A DNA stretch of 64,000 nucleotides, from positions 434,001 through 498,000 of the forward strand of contig NZ_CP083239.1 of assembly GCF_022836935.1 (NCBI RefSeq), given 5' to 3'. Of this stretch, positions 16,741 through 26,631 are shown piece by piece. Under the pieces are notes generated by a model, which worked only from the letters and a program-made list of their open reading frames with translations, was not told the origin of the DNA and searched no databases. Made by a program: the position numbers and the translations under genes. The stretch's first letter is position 1, and each line of letters starts with the position of its first letter. This DNA is from Ancylobacter polymorphus. Its GTDB lineage: Bacteria > Pseudomonadota > Alphaproteobacteria > Rhizobiales > Xanthobacteraceae.

Positions 16741-17798
16741 ACGCGCCGGGCACGGGAAACGCGCTGGTCACGCTGAGCCTTGCCGAGGTCCATGCGCTCA
16801 CCCGCGACACGCTGCGGGCCGCCGGGCTCGGCGTCGCGCATGCGGAAGCCATCGCCCGCTCCATCACCCGCGCCCAGGCGGATGAATGCCATTCGCATGG
16901 GCTGTATCGGCTGCTCGGCTATGTCGACAGCGTGCGCAGCGGCAAGGCCGAGCGCGAGGCGCTGCCCGTGCTCACCCGCACGACGCCGGTCATTCTCAAT
17001 GTCGATGCCCGGCGCGGCTTCGCCCCGCTCGCCATCGAGGCCGGCGTGCCGCCGCTGATCGAGGCGGCGAAGACCTATGGCATCGCCGCGCTGGCGATCC
17101 ATGACTGCTATCATTTCTCCGCGCTGTGGGCGGATATTGAACCCGCCGTCGAGGCGGGGTTGGCGGCCTGGTGTTTCACCATCGGCCAGTGCTGCGTCGC
17201 GCCGGCGGGTGGCACGACGCCCTTGCTGGGCACCAACCCGATCGCCTTCGGCTGGCCCGGGCCGGCGGGGCAACCCTTCATTTTCGATTTCGCCACCAGC
17301 GCGGCCGCGCGCGGCGAGGTGGAACTCAAGCGCCGCGCGGGCGAGACGCTGCCCCAGGGCTGGGCGGTCGGCCCCGACGGCGCCCCGACCACCGACCCCG
17401 CCGCCGCGCTCAAAGGCGCACTGCTACCCTTCGGCGGGCATAAGGGCTCGGCCCTCTCGCTCATGGTGGAACTGATCGCCGGCCCGCTGATCGGCGATCT
17501 CACCAGCCGCCAGGCCAAGGCGGTGGAAAATGGCGATGCCGGCCCGCCCCTCGGCGGGGAGCTGTTCATCGCCATGGACCCCGCCATGTTCGGCCGCGAC
17601 ACGCTGAGCCAGCGGCTTGAGGACGCCGACGCGCTTTTCGCCCTCGCCAAGGCCCAACCGGGGGTCCGGCTGCCGGCCGAGCGCCGCTATGCCGCCCGCG
17701 CCCGCAGCCGTGAGGGCGTGCAGATTCCCGCCGGCCTTCTGGCGGAGATTCGGGCCCTGACACAAGGCGACACCGAGGGCGAGCGCACACGCCGCTAG
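16737..17798 (+). CDS. Ldh-family reductase, probable 1-pyrroline-2-carboxylate reductase
   Basis: 353 residues of the malate/L-lactate dehydrogenase type 2 family (NAD(P)H-dependent, not the classical Rossmann LDH). Seen are VDARRGFAPLAIEAG, IAALAIHDCYHFSALW with the catalytic His region, PLLGTNPIAFGWP and a C-terminal GGHKGSALSLMVELIAG. This family includes the DpkA/LhpI enzymes that reduce 1-pyrroline-2-carboxylate or 1-piperideine-2-carboxylate to L-proline or L-pipecolate. Two probable dehydratases in this cluster (10510 and 11765) would make exactly that substrate. ATGA overlap with the regulator gene shows coupling. Confidence 0.83.
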   Translation: MNAPGTGNALVTLSLAEVHALTRDTLRAAGLGVAHAEAIARSITRAQADECHSHGLYRLLGYVDSVRSGKAEREALPVLTRTTPVILNVDARRGFAPLAIEAGVPPLIEAAKTYGIAALAIHDCYHFSALWADIEPAVEAGLAAWCFTIGQCCVAPAGGTTPLLGTNPIAFGWPGPAGQPFIFDFATSAAARGEVELKRRAGETLPQGWAVGPDGAPTTDPAAALKGALLPFGGHKGSALSLMVELIAGPLIGDLTSRQAKAVENGDAGPPLGGELFIAMDPAMFGRDTLSQRLEDADALFALAKAQPGVRLPAERRYAARARSREGVQIPAGLLAEIRALTQGDTEGERTRR

Positions 17799-17885
17799 CG
17801 AACGGAAGGGCGCCTGGTCTATCTGGGATCGGTTATCTCAGGACGGGTGCCGCGCCGATGGCGGGCCGAAGACGGGCGGAGCGGC

Positions 17886-19880
17886 ATGCAGCAGCCGGCA
17901 GGAGATGAAACGCCACAGGCCGCCGGGCGGGCGCGGGCGCGCGCCATCGCAACCCGCAGCAGCTCGCTTTCGGCGGTCGTCCGCCTGCTGATCCTGCTGC
18001 TTCTCGTGGGCGGTGGCGGCGCCATCGCCTGGACGGCGACAATTCCCTCGCAGGACCATGTGATCGCCCGCGCCATGTTTGAGGACCGCGACGGCACCAT
18101 GACCATCGACGAGGTGACCGGTGCTGCCTTCGCGCCCGTCGCGCCGATTCTCACGCGCGGCTATACGCCCTCCGCCACCTGGCTGCGGCTCACCGTCGGC
18201 CCGGCCGATGGCGGGCCGCTGGTGCTGCGCATCCGCCCGACCTATCTCGACCGCGTCGCCCTGTTCGAACCCGTGCCCGGCCGGCAAGGCGTCTGGCGCG
18301 AATATGTCACCGGCGACCGCACCCCGTTTCTCGAACGCGAAATGCCCTCGGTCACGCTCGGCTTCACCATCTGGCCGACCGGGCCGGCGACGACCTATTA
18401 TCTGCGCCTCACCACCACCAGCACCTCGCTGATGCACGCCGAGGCGCTCGTGCCGCAAGTGGCGGCGCTGCGCGACCTGCACATCCATGTCAGCCAGATC
18501 TTCATCCTGGCGCTGCTGCTGTTCATCCTGTTCTGGACCGCCAGCGACTTCGCCCTCAACCACGACATCGTGGTGGGCTGCTTCGCGATCAACCAGCTGT
18601 TTTTCATCAGCTATAACGTGCTGATCATGGGCTATGGCGCCCTGATCTTTCCCAACGCGCCGGCGGGCTTCGTCGACACGCTCACCAGCGTCTCGATCAT
18701 CGCGGCACCGCTGTTCTCGCTGCTGACCAACCGCCTGCTGCTGCGCCAATTCGACCTGATCCCGCTGGCGCGCTGGGGCATCGACACGCTGCTTCTGGCC
18801 TTGGTCATCGCCTTCGGCCTGCTGGCGGCGGGCGCCACCCAGCAGGCGCTGAAGCTGAACGCCCTGGTGGTGGCGCTCATCGTGCTGCTGCTGCCGCTGA
18901 TGGCGTTCGGCACGCGCCGCGAGGCGCCGCCCGGCCGACGGGTGCTGCGGGTCTTCTATGTCATCCAGGCGGTGGCGCTCCTGCTCACCATGCTGCCGAT
19001 CCTCGGCGTGCTGCCCGCCTCGACCTGGAACCTCGACGCCAATATCATCCACGGGCTGCTGTCCGACCTACCCATGTTCGTGCTGCTGGCCCTGCGCTCG
19101 CGGGAAGCGCGCGAGCGCGGCATCGAGGCACAGCTGGCGCTCGATCTCACGCGCGGCCAGTTGGAACTGCAGCGGGCGCAGTTCGAGATGCAGAACCGCT
19201 TCATGGCGATGCTCACCCATGAACTGCGCACGCCGCTCTCCGTCATCCGCCTCTGCGTCGACACGGCGAAGGTGGCGGGCGAGCCGCGCCGGCTGATCGA
19301 GGCCGCCTTCGGCAATATGGAAGGCATCATCGACCGCTGCAGCTTCGCCGACCGCATGGAGCAGAAGGGCCTCGACGTGGTGCGGGCACCAGTGGATGTC
19401 GCGGCGGCGCTGCGGGCGGCGGTGGCGGCGAGTTCCGAGGCCGCGCGCGTCGCGCTGCAGGTCGGGGCACTGCCCAGCGTCACCTCCGACGCCCGGCTCA
19501 TCGCCACGGTGCTGCACAATCTCATCGACAATGCGCTGAAATACTCGCCGGAGGGCTCGACCGTGGAGGTGACGGCCGCGGCGGAGGCGGGCGAGGCCGG
19601 CCCCGGCGTGCGGATCACGGTCGAAAACGGGTGCGGGCGCACGGGCGTGCCCGATCCGACGCAATTGTTCGAGAAATTCTACCGGGGGCCACACGCGCGC
19701 ACCAAGAGCGGCTCCGGGCTGGGGCTTTACATCGTCCACGGAATCGTGGACCTCCTTGATGGTTTGATCACATACGATTTCATCGAGGGAAGAGCGCGCT
19801 TCAGCGTCTGGTTGCCATGCTCAGCATTGCCGTCGTCGAAGACAATGACGATCTGCGAACCGCCATCGTCAACGCCCTGA
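17886..19880 (+). CDS. 7TM sensor histidine kinase
   Basis: About 664 residues. An N-terminal membrane anchor (AVVRLLILLLLVGGGGAIAW) is followed by an extracytoplasmic beta domain, then about seven hydrophobic segments, as in the 7TMR-DISM receptors. A kinase core follows with H-box MLTHELRTPLSVIRL (His near residue 445), N-box NLIDNALKYSPEGS and G-box SGSGLGLYIVHGIV. The start may instead be GTG 17847. The C-terminal tail overlaps the response-regulator gene by 64 bp, so the two are certainly expressed together. The ligand is not predictable. The autotransporter directly downstream of the pair is a possible target. Confidence 0.87.
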   Translation: MQQPAGDETPQAAGRARARAIATRSSSLSAVVRLLILLLLVGGGGAIAWTATIPSQDHVIARAMFEDRDGTMTIDEVTGAAFAPVAPILTRGYTPSATWLRLTVGPADGGPLVLRIRPTYLDRVALFEPVPGRQGVWREYVTGDRTPFLEREMPSVTLGFTIWPTGPATTYYLRLTTTSTSLMHAEALVPQVAALRDLHIHVSQIFILALLLFILFWTASDFALNHDIVVGCFAINQLFFISYNVLIMGYGALIFPNAPAGFVDTLTSVSIIAAPLFSLLTNRLLLRQFDLIPLARWGIDTLLLALVIAFGLLAAGATQQALKLNALVVALIVLLLPLMAFGTRREAPPGRRVLRVFYVIQAVALLLTMLPILGVLPASTWNLDANIIHGLLSDLPMFVLLALRSREARERGIEAQLALDLTRGQLELQRAQFEMQNRFMAMLTHELRTPLSVIRLCVDTAKVAGEPRRLIEAAFGNMEGIIDRCSFADRMEQKGLDVVRAPVDVAAALRAAVAASSEAARVALQVGALPSVTSDARLIATVLHNLIDNALKYSPEGSTVEVTAAAEAGEAGPGVRITVENGCGRTGVPDPTQLFEKFYRGPHARTKSGSGLGLYIVHGIVDLLDGLITYDFIEGRARFSVWLPCSALPSSKTMTICEPPSSTP

Positions 19881-20497
19881 AGGGCGAGGGCCACCATGTG
19901 GTCGGTTTCGACTGCGCCGAGGCCATCGCCGAACAGGGGCAGGCGCTGCGCATCGACCTGGTCGTGGTCGATCTCAACCTTCCCGGCGAGGATGGGCTGA
20001 GCCTTACCCGGAGGCTGCGCGTCACCAACCCTGATATCGGCATCATCATGATGACCGCCCGCACCCGCAGCGACGACAAGCGGATCGGCTATGAAAGCGG
20101 CGCGGATATCTATCTGCCGAAGCCGGTCTCGCTGGAGGAGCTGACCGCTGCCATTCTGGCGCTGTCGCGGCGCCTGCGCCCGGCCGCGCCGGCGCCGACG
20201 GGGCTTGTGCTCGACACGGTGCGGCTCACTCTGGCCGGGCCGCAGGGCGCACTCGGCCTCTCTGCGCCCGAGGCGGCGCTGCTCGCGGCCTTCGCCCGGG
20301 CGCAGGACCACCGGCTGGAGACCTGGCAGATCATCGTCGTGCTCGAACAGGGCGACCGCGCGCCGAACCGCAACGCCCTCACCGTGACCATGTCCCGCCT
20401 CTCCGCCAAGCTGCGGCACTGCGGTGGCGGCGCGCATCCGCTGCGCGCGATCCGCAATTGGGGCTACCAGTTCTGCGAACCGATCGTCTTGACCTGA
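19817..20497 (+). CDS. Response regulator, OmpR-like
   Basis: 226 residues. The receiver domain has the acidic pair in VVEDNDDLR, phosphorylation Asp in VVVDLNLPGEDG, the conserved Thr in MMTARTRSDD and Lys in YLPKPVS. The C-terminal part (about 135-226) is a winged-helix effector, ending LRAIRNWGYQFCEP as in OmpR/PhoB proteins (RGxGY-like motif, here NWGYQF). The start lies within the kinase gene. Partner of the 17886 kinase. Confidence 0.87.
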   Translation: MLSIAVVEDNDDLRTAIVNALKGEGHHVVGFDCAEAIAEQGQALRIDLVVVDLNLPGEDGLSLTRRLRVTNPDIGIIMMTARTRSDDKRIGYESGADIYLPKPVSLEELTAAILALSRRLRPAAPAPTGLVLDTVRLTLAGPQGALGLSAPEAALLAAFARAQDHRLETWQIIVVLEQGDRAPNRNALTVTMSRLSAKLRHCGGGAHPLRAIRNWGYQFCEPIVLT

Positions 20498-20617
20498 ACG
20501 GCACGTCGTCGCCCAGACAACCCTCCAATACCTCCGGTAAGCTTCTGTAATCTTTCACCTCCCGTCTTCGCTACTTTACCGCCCCAGGGTTGAGGGCTGA
20601 ACGGGAATTACGGGAAG

Positions 20618-23600
20618 ATGGGAAAGCTTGAACGCCGGGTGAGCCGCGGGCGCACCGTCGGGAGAATCGCGGCCGGCGGCGCGCTCGTCGCTGCCTTCTC
20701 GGGCCTCGCCCCGCAGGCGCAGGCGGACTGCGTGCGCAACGATACTGTGGTGACCTGCGCGACGGCCTCGCCGGCCGGCTATGAAGAGATCGTCACCAGC
20801 GGCCGCACCGACCGGACCGTCAACGTCGCCGCCGATGTCGCCGACGGCATCGAGATCCAGCTCCTGCAGGGCGGGAATATCGATTTCCACCAGAAATCCG
20901 GCACCATCACCAACAATTACGGTGACAGCGTCTATCTCAAGACCACCGATGGCAAAGTCACCGGTACGTTCGGCAACATGTCCACCAAGGACAACGCGCT
21001 GGAGATCGTGGCGTCGGAAATCGACATCACCGTCGATGGTTCGATCACCGGCACCGGTTTCGCCTCCTCCGGTGTTAACTTCTACGATGTCGGCTCGGTG
21101 AAGATCACCAATTCGGGCGGCGACGCCAACGCCATCAGCGGCAATTCGGCCGGGCTCAATGTCTGGCATGCCGACAGCTTCACGCTCATCAACGAAAACG
21201 GCAGCAAGATCACCGGCACGACCAAGAGCAGCGACGGTGTCTTCGCCAACGACATCGACGGGAATATCTCGATCTCGAACGACGGCAGCTCGATCACCGG
21301 TTCAACCGCCTTCGGCGCCTGGTTCAGCAGCGGCGACCTGACCATCGAGAACGGCAGCGGCACGATATCGGGCACGTCTTACGGCATCGACATCTACGAT
21401 CTCGGCGGCAGCGCGAAGGTCAGCAATGGCAGCGGCACCCTTGCCGGCGTCAGCTCCAGCGGCGCCTCCTTCGTCACCATTGGCGGCGATGTGGAGGTGA
21501 AGAACGGCACGGGCGGCAAGATCACCAGCTCGAAGGACTATGCCCTGCTCGCCTATCTCGTCGAGGGCGACACGCTCATCGAGAACAGCGGTGGCCTCAT
21601 CGCCTCGGCCAAGGGCGGCATCTATGCCGACGGCGCCAGCGTGACCATCATCAACCGACCCGGTCTCGACGCCGAGGAGATTGAGCAGTTCGGCTTCATC
21701 ACCGGCGGCATCGTCATCGACAGCGGGGCTTACTCGGCGAAGGACGACACGGGCGGCGCCACGCTGACCAACGAGGCCGGGGGCATCATCATCAGCCAGG
21801 CGCTGCCGGTGCTGGACGGCGAGATCACCCGCGAGCAGATCGCCGCCGCCTCGGCGGTGACGGTGGTGAAGGCCACGGGCGGGCGGATCGCGATCGCCAA
21901 TGACGGCATTCTCATCGGCCGCGTCCAGCTCACCAAGTCGGACGACGTGTTCGAGAACACCGGCGGCTGGGTGGTCAGCGGCGTCAATGATTTCGGCTCC
22001 GGCCAGGACGCGCTGACCAACAAGGGCACCATCTACGCGGCGGCCCTCGCCGACACCGCCGAGACCACCCGCTTCGACGGGCTGGAAACCTTCACCAACC
22101 AACGTATCTTCAGCCTTGCCGATGGCGGGGCCGGCGACACGGCGGTGTTCGCGGGCGATGTCGCCTTCGCCAAGGGCGCGACCTACATCATCGATGTCGG
22201 CCTTGCCGGGCAGGCGGACCTGATCAGCGCCGAAGGCAAGGCGACGATCGATTCCGGCGCCGCGATCCGCCTGCGCGCCGTGGACGAAATCGCTTTCGGC
22301 ACCGACTACCGCGTGCTCAGCGCCGCTGGCGGGGTAACCGGCAATTTCGGCGAGGTCGACGGCGAGGTGGAGGTCTCGGCCTTTGTCGGCCTCACCTCTC
22401 TCAATACCGGCTACGACCTTTATGTCCGCTACGATCAGGTGCGCGACTTCACCGCCGCCGCCGCAACGCGCGACCAGTTCGCCGTGGCGAGCGCGCTCGA
22501 CACGCTGCCGGGCAAGGAGCCGACGGGCACCCTGCGCAACGCGCTGGCCTTCCTTACCACCGACGCGCAGGCGCGGGGCGCCTTCGACCAGCTCGCGGGC
22601 GAGGTGTACGCCTCCTCGCAGAGCCTGTTCGTCCAGCAGAGCAGCCTGATCCGCAACGCGTTGATCGACCGGATGCGGGCGGCGCAGGGGGCAGTGGGTG
22701 CCTCCGCCGCGCCGGTGCTGGGCTATGCGCCGGCGCCGGGCAGCAGCCCCGCCGCGCGGGCCATCGACGACGGGCTTGCCACCAAGGCCACTCCCCTCGC
22801 GGCGACCACGCCGGAACGGGCGCTATGGGCGACCGGCTTCGGCTCCTGGACCGATTTCGACGGCAGCGCCGACGCCGCCGGCTTCAACGGCTCGACGGGC
22901 GGCTTCCTCATGGGCGGGGATGCCGGCTTCGACGGCGGCTGGCGGCTCGGCGTGGCGGGCGGCTACAGCGCCACCTCATTCAGCGGGTCGGGCGCCTCCG
23001 GCGACAGCAACAACTGGCATATCGGCGCCTATGGCGGCAACCAATGGGGCGCGCTCGCCCTGCGCGCCGGCCTCGCCTATACGTGGCAGGACGTGTCGAC
23101 CTCGCGCTCGGTCGCCTTCCCCGGCTTCGCCGACAGCCTGAGCGCGGATTATCACGCCGGCCTGTTCCAGGCCTTCGGCGAGCTCGGCTACCGGCTGGAG
23201 ACGGCCTTCGCCGCCTTCGAGCCCTTCGCCAACCTCGCTTATGTCAGCCTTGACACCGACAGCGCGGGCGAATGGGGAGGCGCGGCCGCGCTCGCGACCC
23301 GCGGCAACGACATGGAAACCAGCTTCACCACGCTCGGCCTCAGGGCCGAGAGAGACATGGTGCTCGGCAGCTTCGCGACCACGCTGCGCGCCTCGGCCGG
23401 CTGGCGCCATGCCTTTGGCGACATCACTCCGGTGGCGACGCAGGCCTTCCTCGGCTCGGCGACGTTCGACACGACAGGCGTCGCTCTCGCCGAAGACGCT
23501 GCCGTGGTGGAAGCGGGGCTCGATGTGCATGTCGGCGCCGGCGCCACGCTCGGCGTCGCCTATACCGGCCAATATGGCGACGACGTCACCGAGAACGGCT

Positions 23601-23629
23601 TCAACGCCAGTTTCAAGCTGAGCTTCTGA
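20618..23629 (+). CDS. Type V autotransporter outer-membrane protein
   Basis: 1003 residues. A signal peptide (AAGGALVAAFSGLAPQAQA) is followed by a long passenger of degenerate beta-helix repeats rich in G, N, S, T and D, with repeated ITGT, ISN and NGSGT phrases (about 60-560). The last 270 residues form an autotransporter beta-barrel: ALWATGFGSWTDFDG, GFLMGGDAGFDGGWRLGVAGGYS, AGWRHAFGD and the terminal aromatic residue in FNASFKLSF. It should expose the passenger at the cell surface, for adhesion or biofilm by family analogy. No protease catalytic motif is evident in the passenger. The two-component genes lie 120 bp upstream. Confidence 0.88.
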   Translation: MGKLERRVSRGRTVGRIAAGGALVAAFSGLAPQAQADCVRNDTVVTCATASPAGYEEIVTSGRTDRTVNVAADVADGIEIQLLQGGNIDFHQKSGTITNNYGDSVYLKTTDGKVTGTFGNMSTKDNALEIVASEIDITVDGSITGTGFASSGVNFYDVGSVKITNSGGDANAISGNSAGLNVWHADSFTLINENGSKITGTTKSSDGVFANDIDGNISISNDGSSITGSTAFGAWFSSGDLTIENGSGTISGTSYGIDIYDLGGSAKVSNGSGTLAGVSSSGASFVTIGGDVEVKNGTGGKITSSKDYALLAYLVEGDTLIENSGGLIASAKGGIYADGASVTIINRPGLDAEEIEQFGFITGGIVIDSGAYSAKDDTGGATLTNEAGGIIISQALPVLDGEITREQIAAASAVTVVKATGGRIAIANDGILIGRVQLTKSDDVFENTGGWVVSGVNDFGSGQDALTNKGTIYAAALADTAETTRFDGLETFTNQRIFSLADGGAGDTAVFAGDVAFAKGATYIIDVGLAGQADLISAEGKATIDSGAAIRLRAVDEIAFGTDYRVLSAAGGVTGNFGEVDGEVEVSAFVGLTSLNTGYDLYVRYDQVRDFTAAAATRDQFAVASALDTLPGKEPTGTLRNALAFLTTDAQARGAFDQLAGEVYASSQSLFVQQSSLIRNALIDRMRAAQGAVGASAAPVLGYAPAPGSSPAARAIDDGLATKATPLAATTPERALWATGFGSWTDFDGSADAAGFNGSTGGFLMGGDAGFDGGWRLGVAGGYSATSFSGSGASGDSNNWHIGAYGGNQWGALALRAGLAYTWQDVSTSRSVAFPGFADSLSADYHAGLFQAFGELGYRLETAFAAFEPFANLAYVSLDTDSAGEWGGAAALATRGNDMETSFTTLGLRAERDMVLGSFATTLRASAGWRHAFGDITPVATQAFLGSATFDTTGVALAEDAAVVEAGLDVHVGAGATLGVAYTGQYGDDVTENGFNASFKLSF

Positions 23630-23644
23630 CGGGAACACCGTAAT

Positions 23645-23670
23645 CCGGCGGATGCGGGTCCGCCGGTCTT
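23645..23670. terminator. Intrinsic terminator-like hairpin after the autotransporter gene
   Basis: CCGGCGGA-TGCGGG-TCCGCCGG is a perfect 8-bp stem followed by TCTT. It lies between the convergent autotransporter and NAGGN peptidase genes. The T tract is short, so efficiency is uncertain. Confidence 0.6.
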
Positions 23671-23763
23671 CGCGGGACGGGCGCTCACACGGCACCGGCC
23701 CGTGGAGGGCCCCGGGTCGCATGGGCGGTGCGCCCCGGGGATGACTTTTCCGCCTCCGGGCGT

Positions 23764-24927
23764 CTATTCCGCGAGGTCCTCGCTCTCGACATCGGAGGAC
23801 AGTTCCTGCACCGCCTCGCGCGTTGGCTGGCGGGTGAAGCCCTTGAGGTCGGCGGTCGGCTGGAAGTCGCGGGTGATCTCCACCGGGCTGACGACATAGG
23901 CGGTCACCAGTTCCGCCAGCGAGCGCAGCGCGTGCATGTGGATGCGCTCATAGCCGTGGGACGCATCGACGCCGAAGGTGATGAGCGCGGTGCGCACATC
24001 CGCCCCGGCGACCACGGCGCTTGCCGAATCCGAGCGGTAGAAGCGAAAAACGTCCTTCTGGTAGCGAATGTCGTTGGCGCGGCACAGTTCCACCAGCTTG
24101 CGGGTGAGGTGATAGTCGAACGGCCCGCTCTCATCCGCCATGGAAATCGTCACGCCGAACTCGTCGGAATTCTGCCCCGGCGCGGTGGTGCCGTTGTCGA
24201 TCACGACAAGCGAGGCGACATCGGCGGTGAGCACGGCGGAGGCGCCGACCCCCACTTCCTCGGCGATCGAAAACAGCCAGTGAATATCGACCGGCGTTTC
24301 CGCCTTCGCCTCGTGCAGCGCCCGGATCGCCGCCAGCATCACCGCGACGCCCGCCTTGTCGTCGAGATGGCGCGAGACGATGAAGCCGCTGTCGAGGAAC
24401 TCCGGCTGCGGGTCGATGGCGATGATGTCGCCGATCTCGAAGCCGAGATGATGCAGATCCGCCGCGTTGCGCGCCCGCGCATCGACCCGCATTTCCACAT
24501 GCTCCCAGCCGACCGGCAGATGGTCCACCTCCTCGTTGAAGGTGTGGCCGGAGGCCTTCAGCGGCAGGATCGTGCCGCTATAGCTGCCCTTCTCGGTAAA
24601 AACCGTGCCGCGCGCGCCTTCGGCGAAGCGCGCCGACCAGGTGCCGATCGGCACGAGCGACAAACGACCATTCTCCTTCAGCGCCTTCACCTGTGCGCCG
24701 AGGGTGTCGACATGCGCCACCAGCGCCCGCGCGCCCAGCGGCGTGCCGCCGGGGCGGACGGCGCGGATGGCACCGCGCCGGGTGAGCTCCACCTTCAAGT
24801 CGAAATGGGCGAGTTCCTTGGCGACGAAGCGGACGATGGTGTCGGTGTAGCCGGTGGGGCTGGGGATGGCGAGCAGCCGGCGCAGCACCTTGGCGAGATA
24901 GTCCGCGTCGATGGTCAGCCGCGTCAT
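23764..24927 (-). CDS. M42-family peptidase of the NAGGN osmoprotectant system
   Basis: 387 residues. Metal-binding motifs of the M42/M20-like aminopeptidases are present: ALVAHVDTLGAQV, RHLDDKAGVAVMLAA, the catalytic SIAEEVGVGAS and the distal MADESGPFDYH and TFGVDASHGYERIHM. It overlaps ngg by 4 bp. This peptidase accompanies N-acetylglutaminylglutamine amide synthesis genes in many proteobacteria and is thought to recycle or trim the dipeptide, though its role is not well established. Confidence 0.87.
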   Translation of the reverse strand: MTRLTIDADYLAKVLRRLLAIPSPTGYTDTIVRFVAKELAHFDLKVELTRRGAIRAVRPGGTPLGARALVAHVDTLGAQVKALKENGRLSLVPIGTWSARFAEGARGTVFTEKGSYSGTILPLKASGHTFNEEVDHLPVGWEHVEMRVDARARNAADLHHLGFEIGDIIAIDPQPEFLDSGFIVSRHLDDKAGVAVMLAAIRALHEAKAETPVDIHWLFSIAEEVGVGASAVLTADVASLVVIDNGTTAPGQNSDEFGVTISMADESGPFDYHLTRKLVELCRANDIRYQKDVFRFYRSDSASAVVAGADVRTALITFGVDASHGYERIHMHALRSLAELVTAYVVSPVEITRDFQPTADLKGFTRQPTREAVQELSSDVESEDLAE

Positions 24928-26615
24928 GCCTCCGCCCTCCCCTGCGGCGCGTCCATGGCGTGACGCACGCCGGCCGGAATGGCGAGGGGGAACAAGAGGT
25001 CAATGAAGCGCTCGGCGGTGGGCTGCGGTTCGTGGTTGGCGAGCCCGGGACGTTCATTGGCCTCGATGAACGCATAGTCCGGCCCGGTGGGCGATTTGAC
25101 CATCAGATCGACGCCGACCACGGGAATGTCGATGGCCCGCGCCACCTTGATGGCGGCCTCCACCAGGGTGGGATGCACCATGTCGGTGATGTCATGGATG
25201 GTGCCGCCCGTGTGCAGATTGGCCGTGCGCCGCACCTTCAGCTCTTTGCCGGAAGGCAGGACATCCTCCATCGAGAAGCCGGCATCGCGCACCGTGCGTT
25301 CCGTCTCCCCATCGCAGGGAATGCGCGATTCCCCCGAGGTCGCAGCGGCGCGCCGGCGGCTTTGCGCCTCGATCAGCGCGCGCACCGTGCTGCGGCCGTC
25401 GCCGACCACCGTGGCCGGGCGGCGGATCGCGGCGGCGACCACGCGGTAATTGATGACGACGAGCCGCACGTCCTCGCCCTCGACGCATTGCTCGACCAGC
25501 ACCTCGCTGCAGTAGTTGCGCGCCTCGGCGATGGCGGCGTCGAGCTCGTCCAGCGAGGCCACCCCGACGCTGACGCCCTGCCCCTGCTCGCCGCGCGCCG
25601 GCTTCACCACCAGACGGCCATGGCGCTTGAGGAAGGCGGCGATCTCCTCCATCGGCGCGCTGGTGGTGAGCTGCGCCGGCACCCGCACGCCCGCCTCGGC
25701 GACGATGCGGCGGGTGATACTCTTGTCGTCGCAGATCGACATCGCCACCGCCGAGGTCAGTTCCGACAGGCTCTCGCGGCAGCGCACGGTGCGGGCGCCA
25801 AAAGCCAAGCGGAAGAACCCGCCGGCGGGGTCGATCGGCTCCACCAGAATGCCGCGCCGGCGTGCCTCGTTGATGATGATCTGGGCGTAGGGGTTGTAGC
25901 CTTCGCTCGGCTCCGGGCCGGCGAACAGCTTCTCATTGATCGGGTTCTTGCGCTTTACCGTGAAGAAGGTCACCCGCTCGAAGCCGAGCTTCTCATAGAG
26001 CGCGATGGCCTGCGCGTTGTCGTGCATCACGGAGAGATCGAGAAAGGCCGCGCCCTGCTCCGCGAAGCGCTCGGCGAGGCAGCGCACCAGCGCCTCGCCA
26101 ATGCCGGGTTGGCGCGCCTGCGGGTCGACCGCCAGACACCAGAGCGAGGTGCCGCGCGCCGGATCGTCGAAGGCGAGGCGGTGATCGACGCCCGTCACCG
26201 TGCCGACGATGCGCCCCGTCGCCTCATCCTCGGCCACGAGATAGGTGAGCGGGTCGGGCGCGCGCGGCGACTGGAAGAACTCCAGCGGCACCGTCACCAT
26301 GCCGCGCGAGGCATAGATGCGGTTGATGGCGTCGGCATCCGCGCCCGTTTCCAGCGGGCGAATGCGAAAGCCCGCCGGCGGCCGGTCGGATGGGCGGTAG
26401 CGGGCGAGATCGAGCCGGAAGGTGTGCGAGGGATCGAGGAACACTTCCTGCGGCGCGTGCGAGAGCAGCACATGCGGCTCCTCGACATAGACGGCGATGT
26501 CGCGCCGGTCCGGGCCTTCCTCGCGCAGCGTGTCGACGAGATCGGGCAGGCTGTCGAAGGTCTGGCCGAAGATCAGCCGGCCCCAGCCGACATTGAGAGC
26601 GCAATTGCGTGTCAT
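24924..26615 (-). CDS. ngg: N-acetylglutaminylglutamine synthetase
   Basis: 563 residues in two parts. The N-terminal half (to about 235) is a GNAT acetyltransferase (TSLWCLAVDPQARQPGIGEALVRCL, then YEKLGFERVTFFTVKR). The C-terminal half is an ATP-grasp ligase (LVVKPARGEQGQGVSVGV, EVLVEQCVEGEDVRLVVI, FIEANERPGLANHEPQ) like the glutathione/cyanophycin synthetase group. The fusion makes N-acetyl-glutaminyl-glutamine, the precursor of the osmolyte NAGGN. It lies between asnO (16 bp upstream) and the peptidase gene, so all three form an operon, probably induced by osmotic stress. Confidence 0.9.
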   Translation of the reverse strand: MTRNCALNVGWGRLIFGQTFDSLPDLVDTLREEGPDRRDIAVYVEEPHVLLSHAPQEVFLDPSHTFRLDLARYRPSDRPPAGFRIRPLETGADADAINRIYASRGMVTVPLEFFQSPRAPDPLTYLVAEDEATGRIVGTVTGVDHRLAFDDPARGTSLWCLAVDPQARQPGIGEALVRCLAERFAEQGAAFLDLSVMHDNAQAIALYEKLGFERVTFFTVKRKNPINEKLFAGPEPSEGYNPYAQIIINEARRRGILVEPIDPAGGFFRLAFGARTVRCRESLSELTSAVAMSICDDKSITRRIVAEAGVRVPAQLTTSAPMEEIAAFLKRHGRLVVKPARGEQGQGVSVGVASLDELDAAIAEARNYCSEVLVEQCVEGEDVRLVVINYRVVAAAIRRPATVVGDGRSTVRALIEAQSRRRAAATSGESRIPCDGETERTVRDAGFSMEDVLPSGKELKVRRTANLHTGGTIHDITDMVHPTLVEAAIKVARAIDIPVVGVDLMVKSPTGPDYAFIEANERPGLANHEPQPTAERFIDLLFPLAIPAGVRHAMDAPQGRAEA

Positions 26616-26631
26616 ATCGCGTCCCTCCCGC

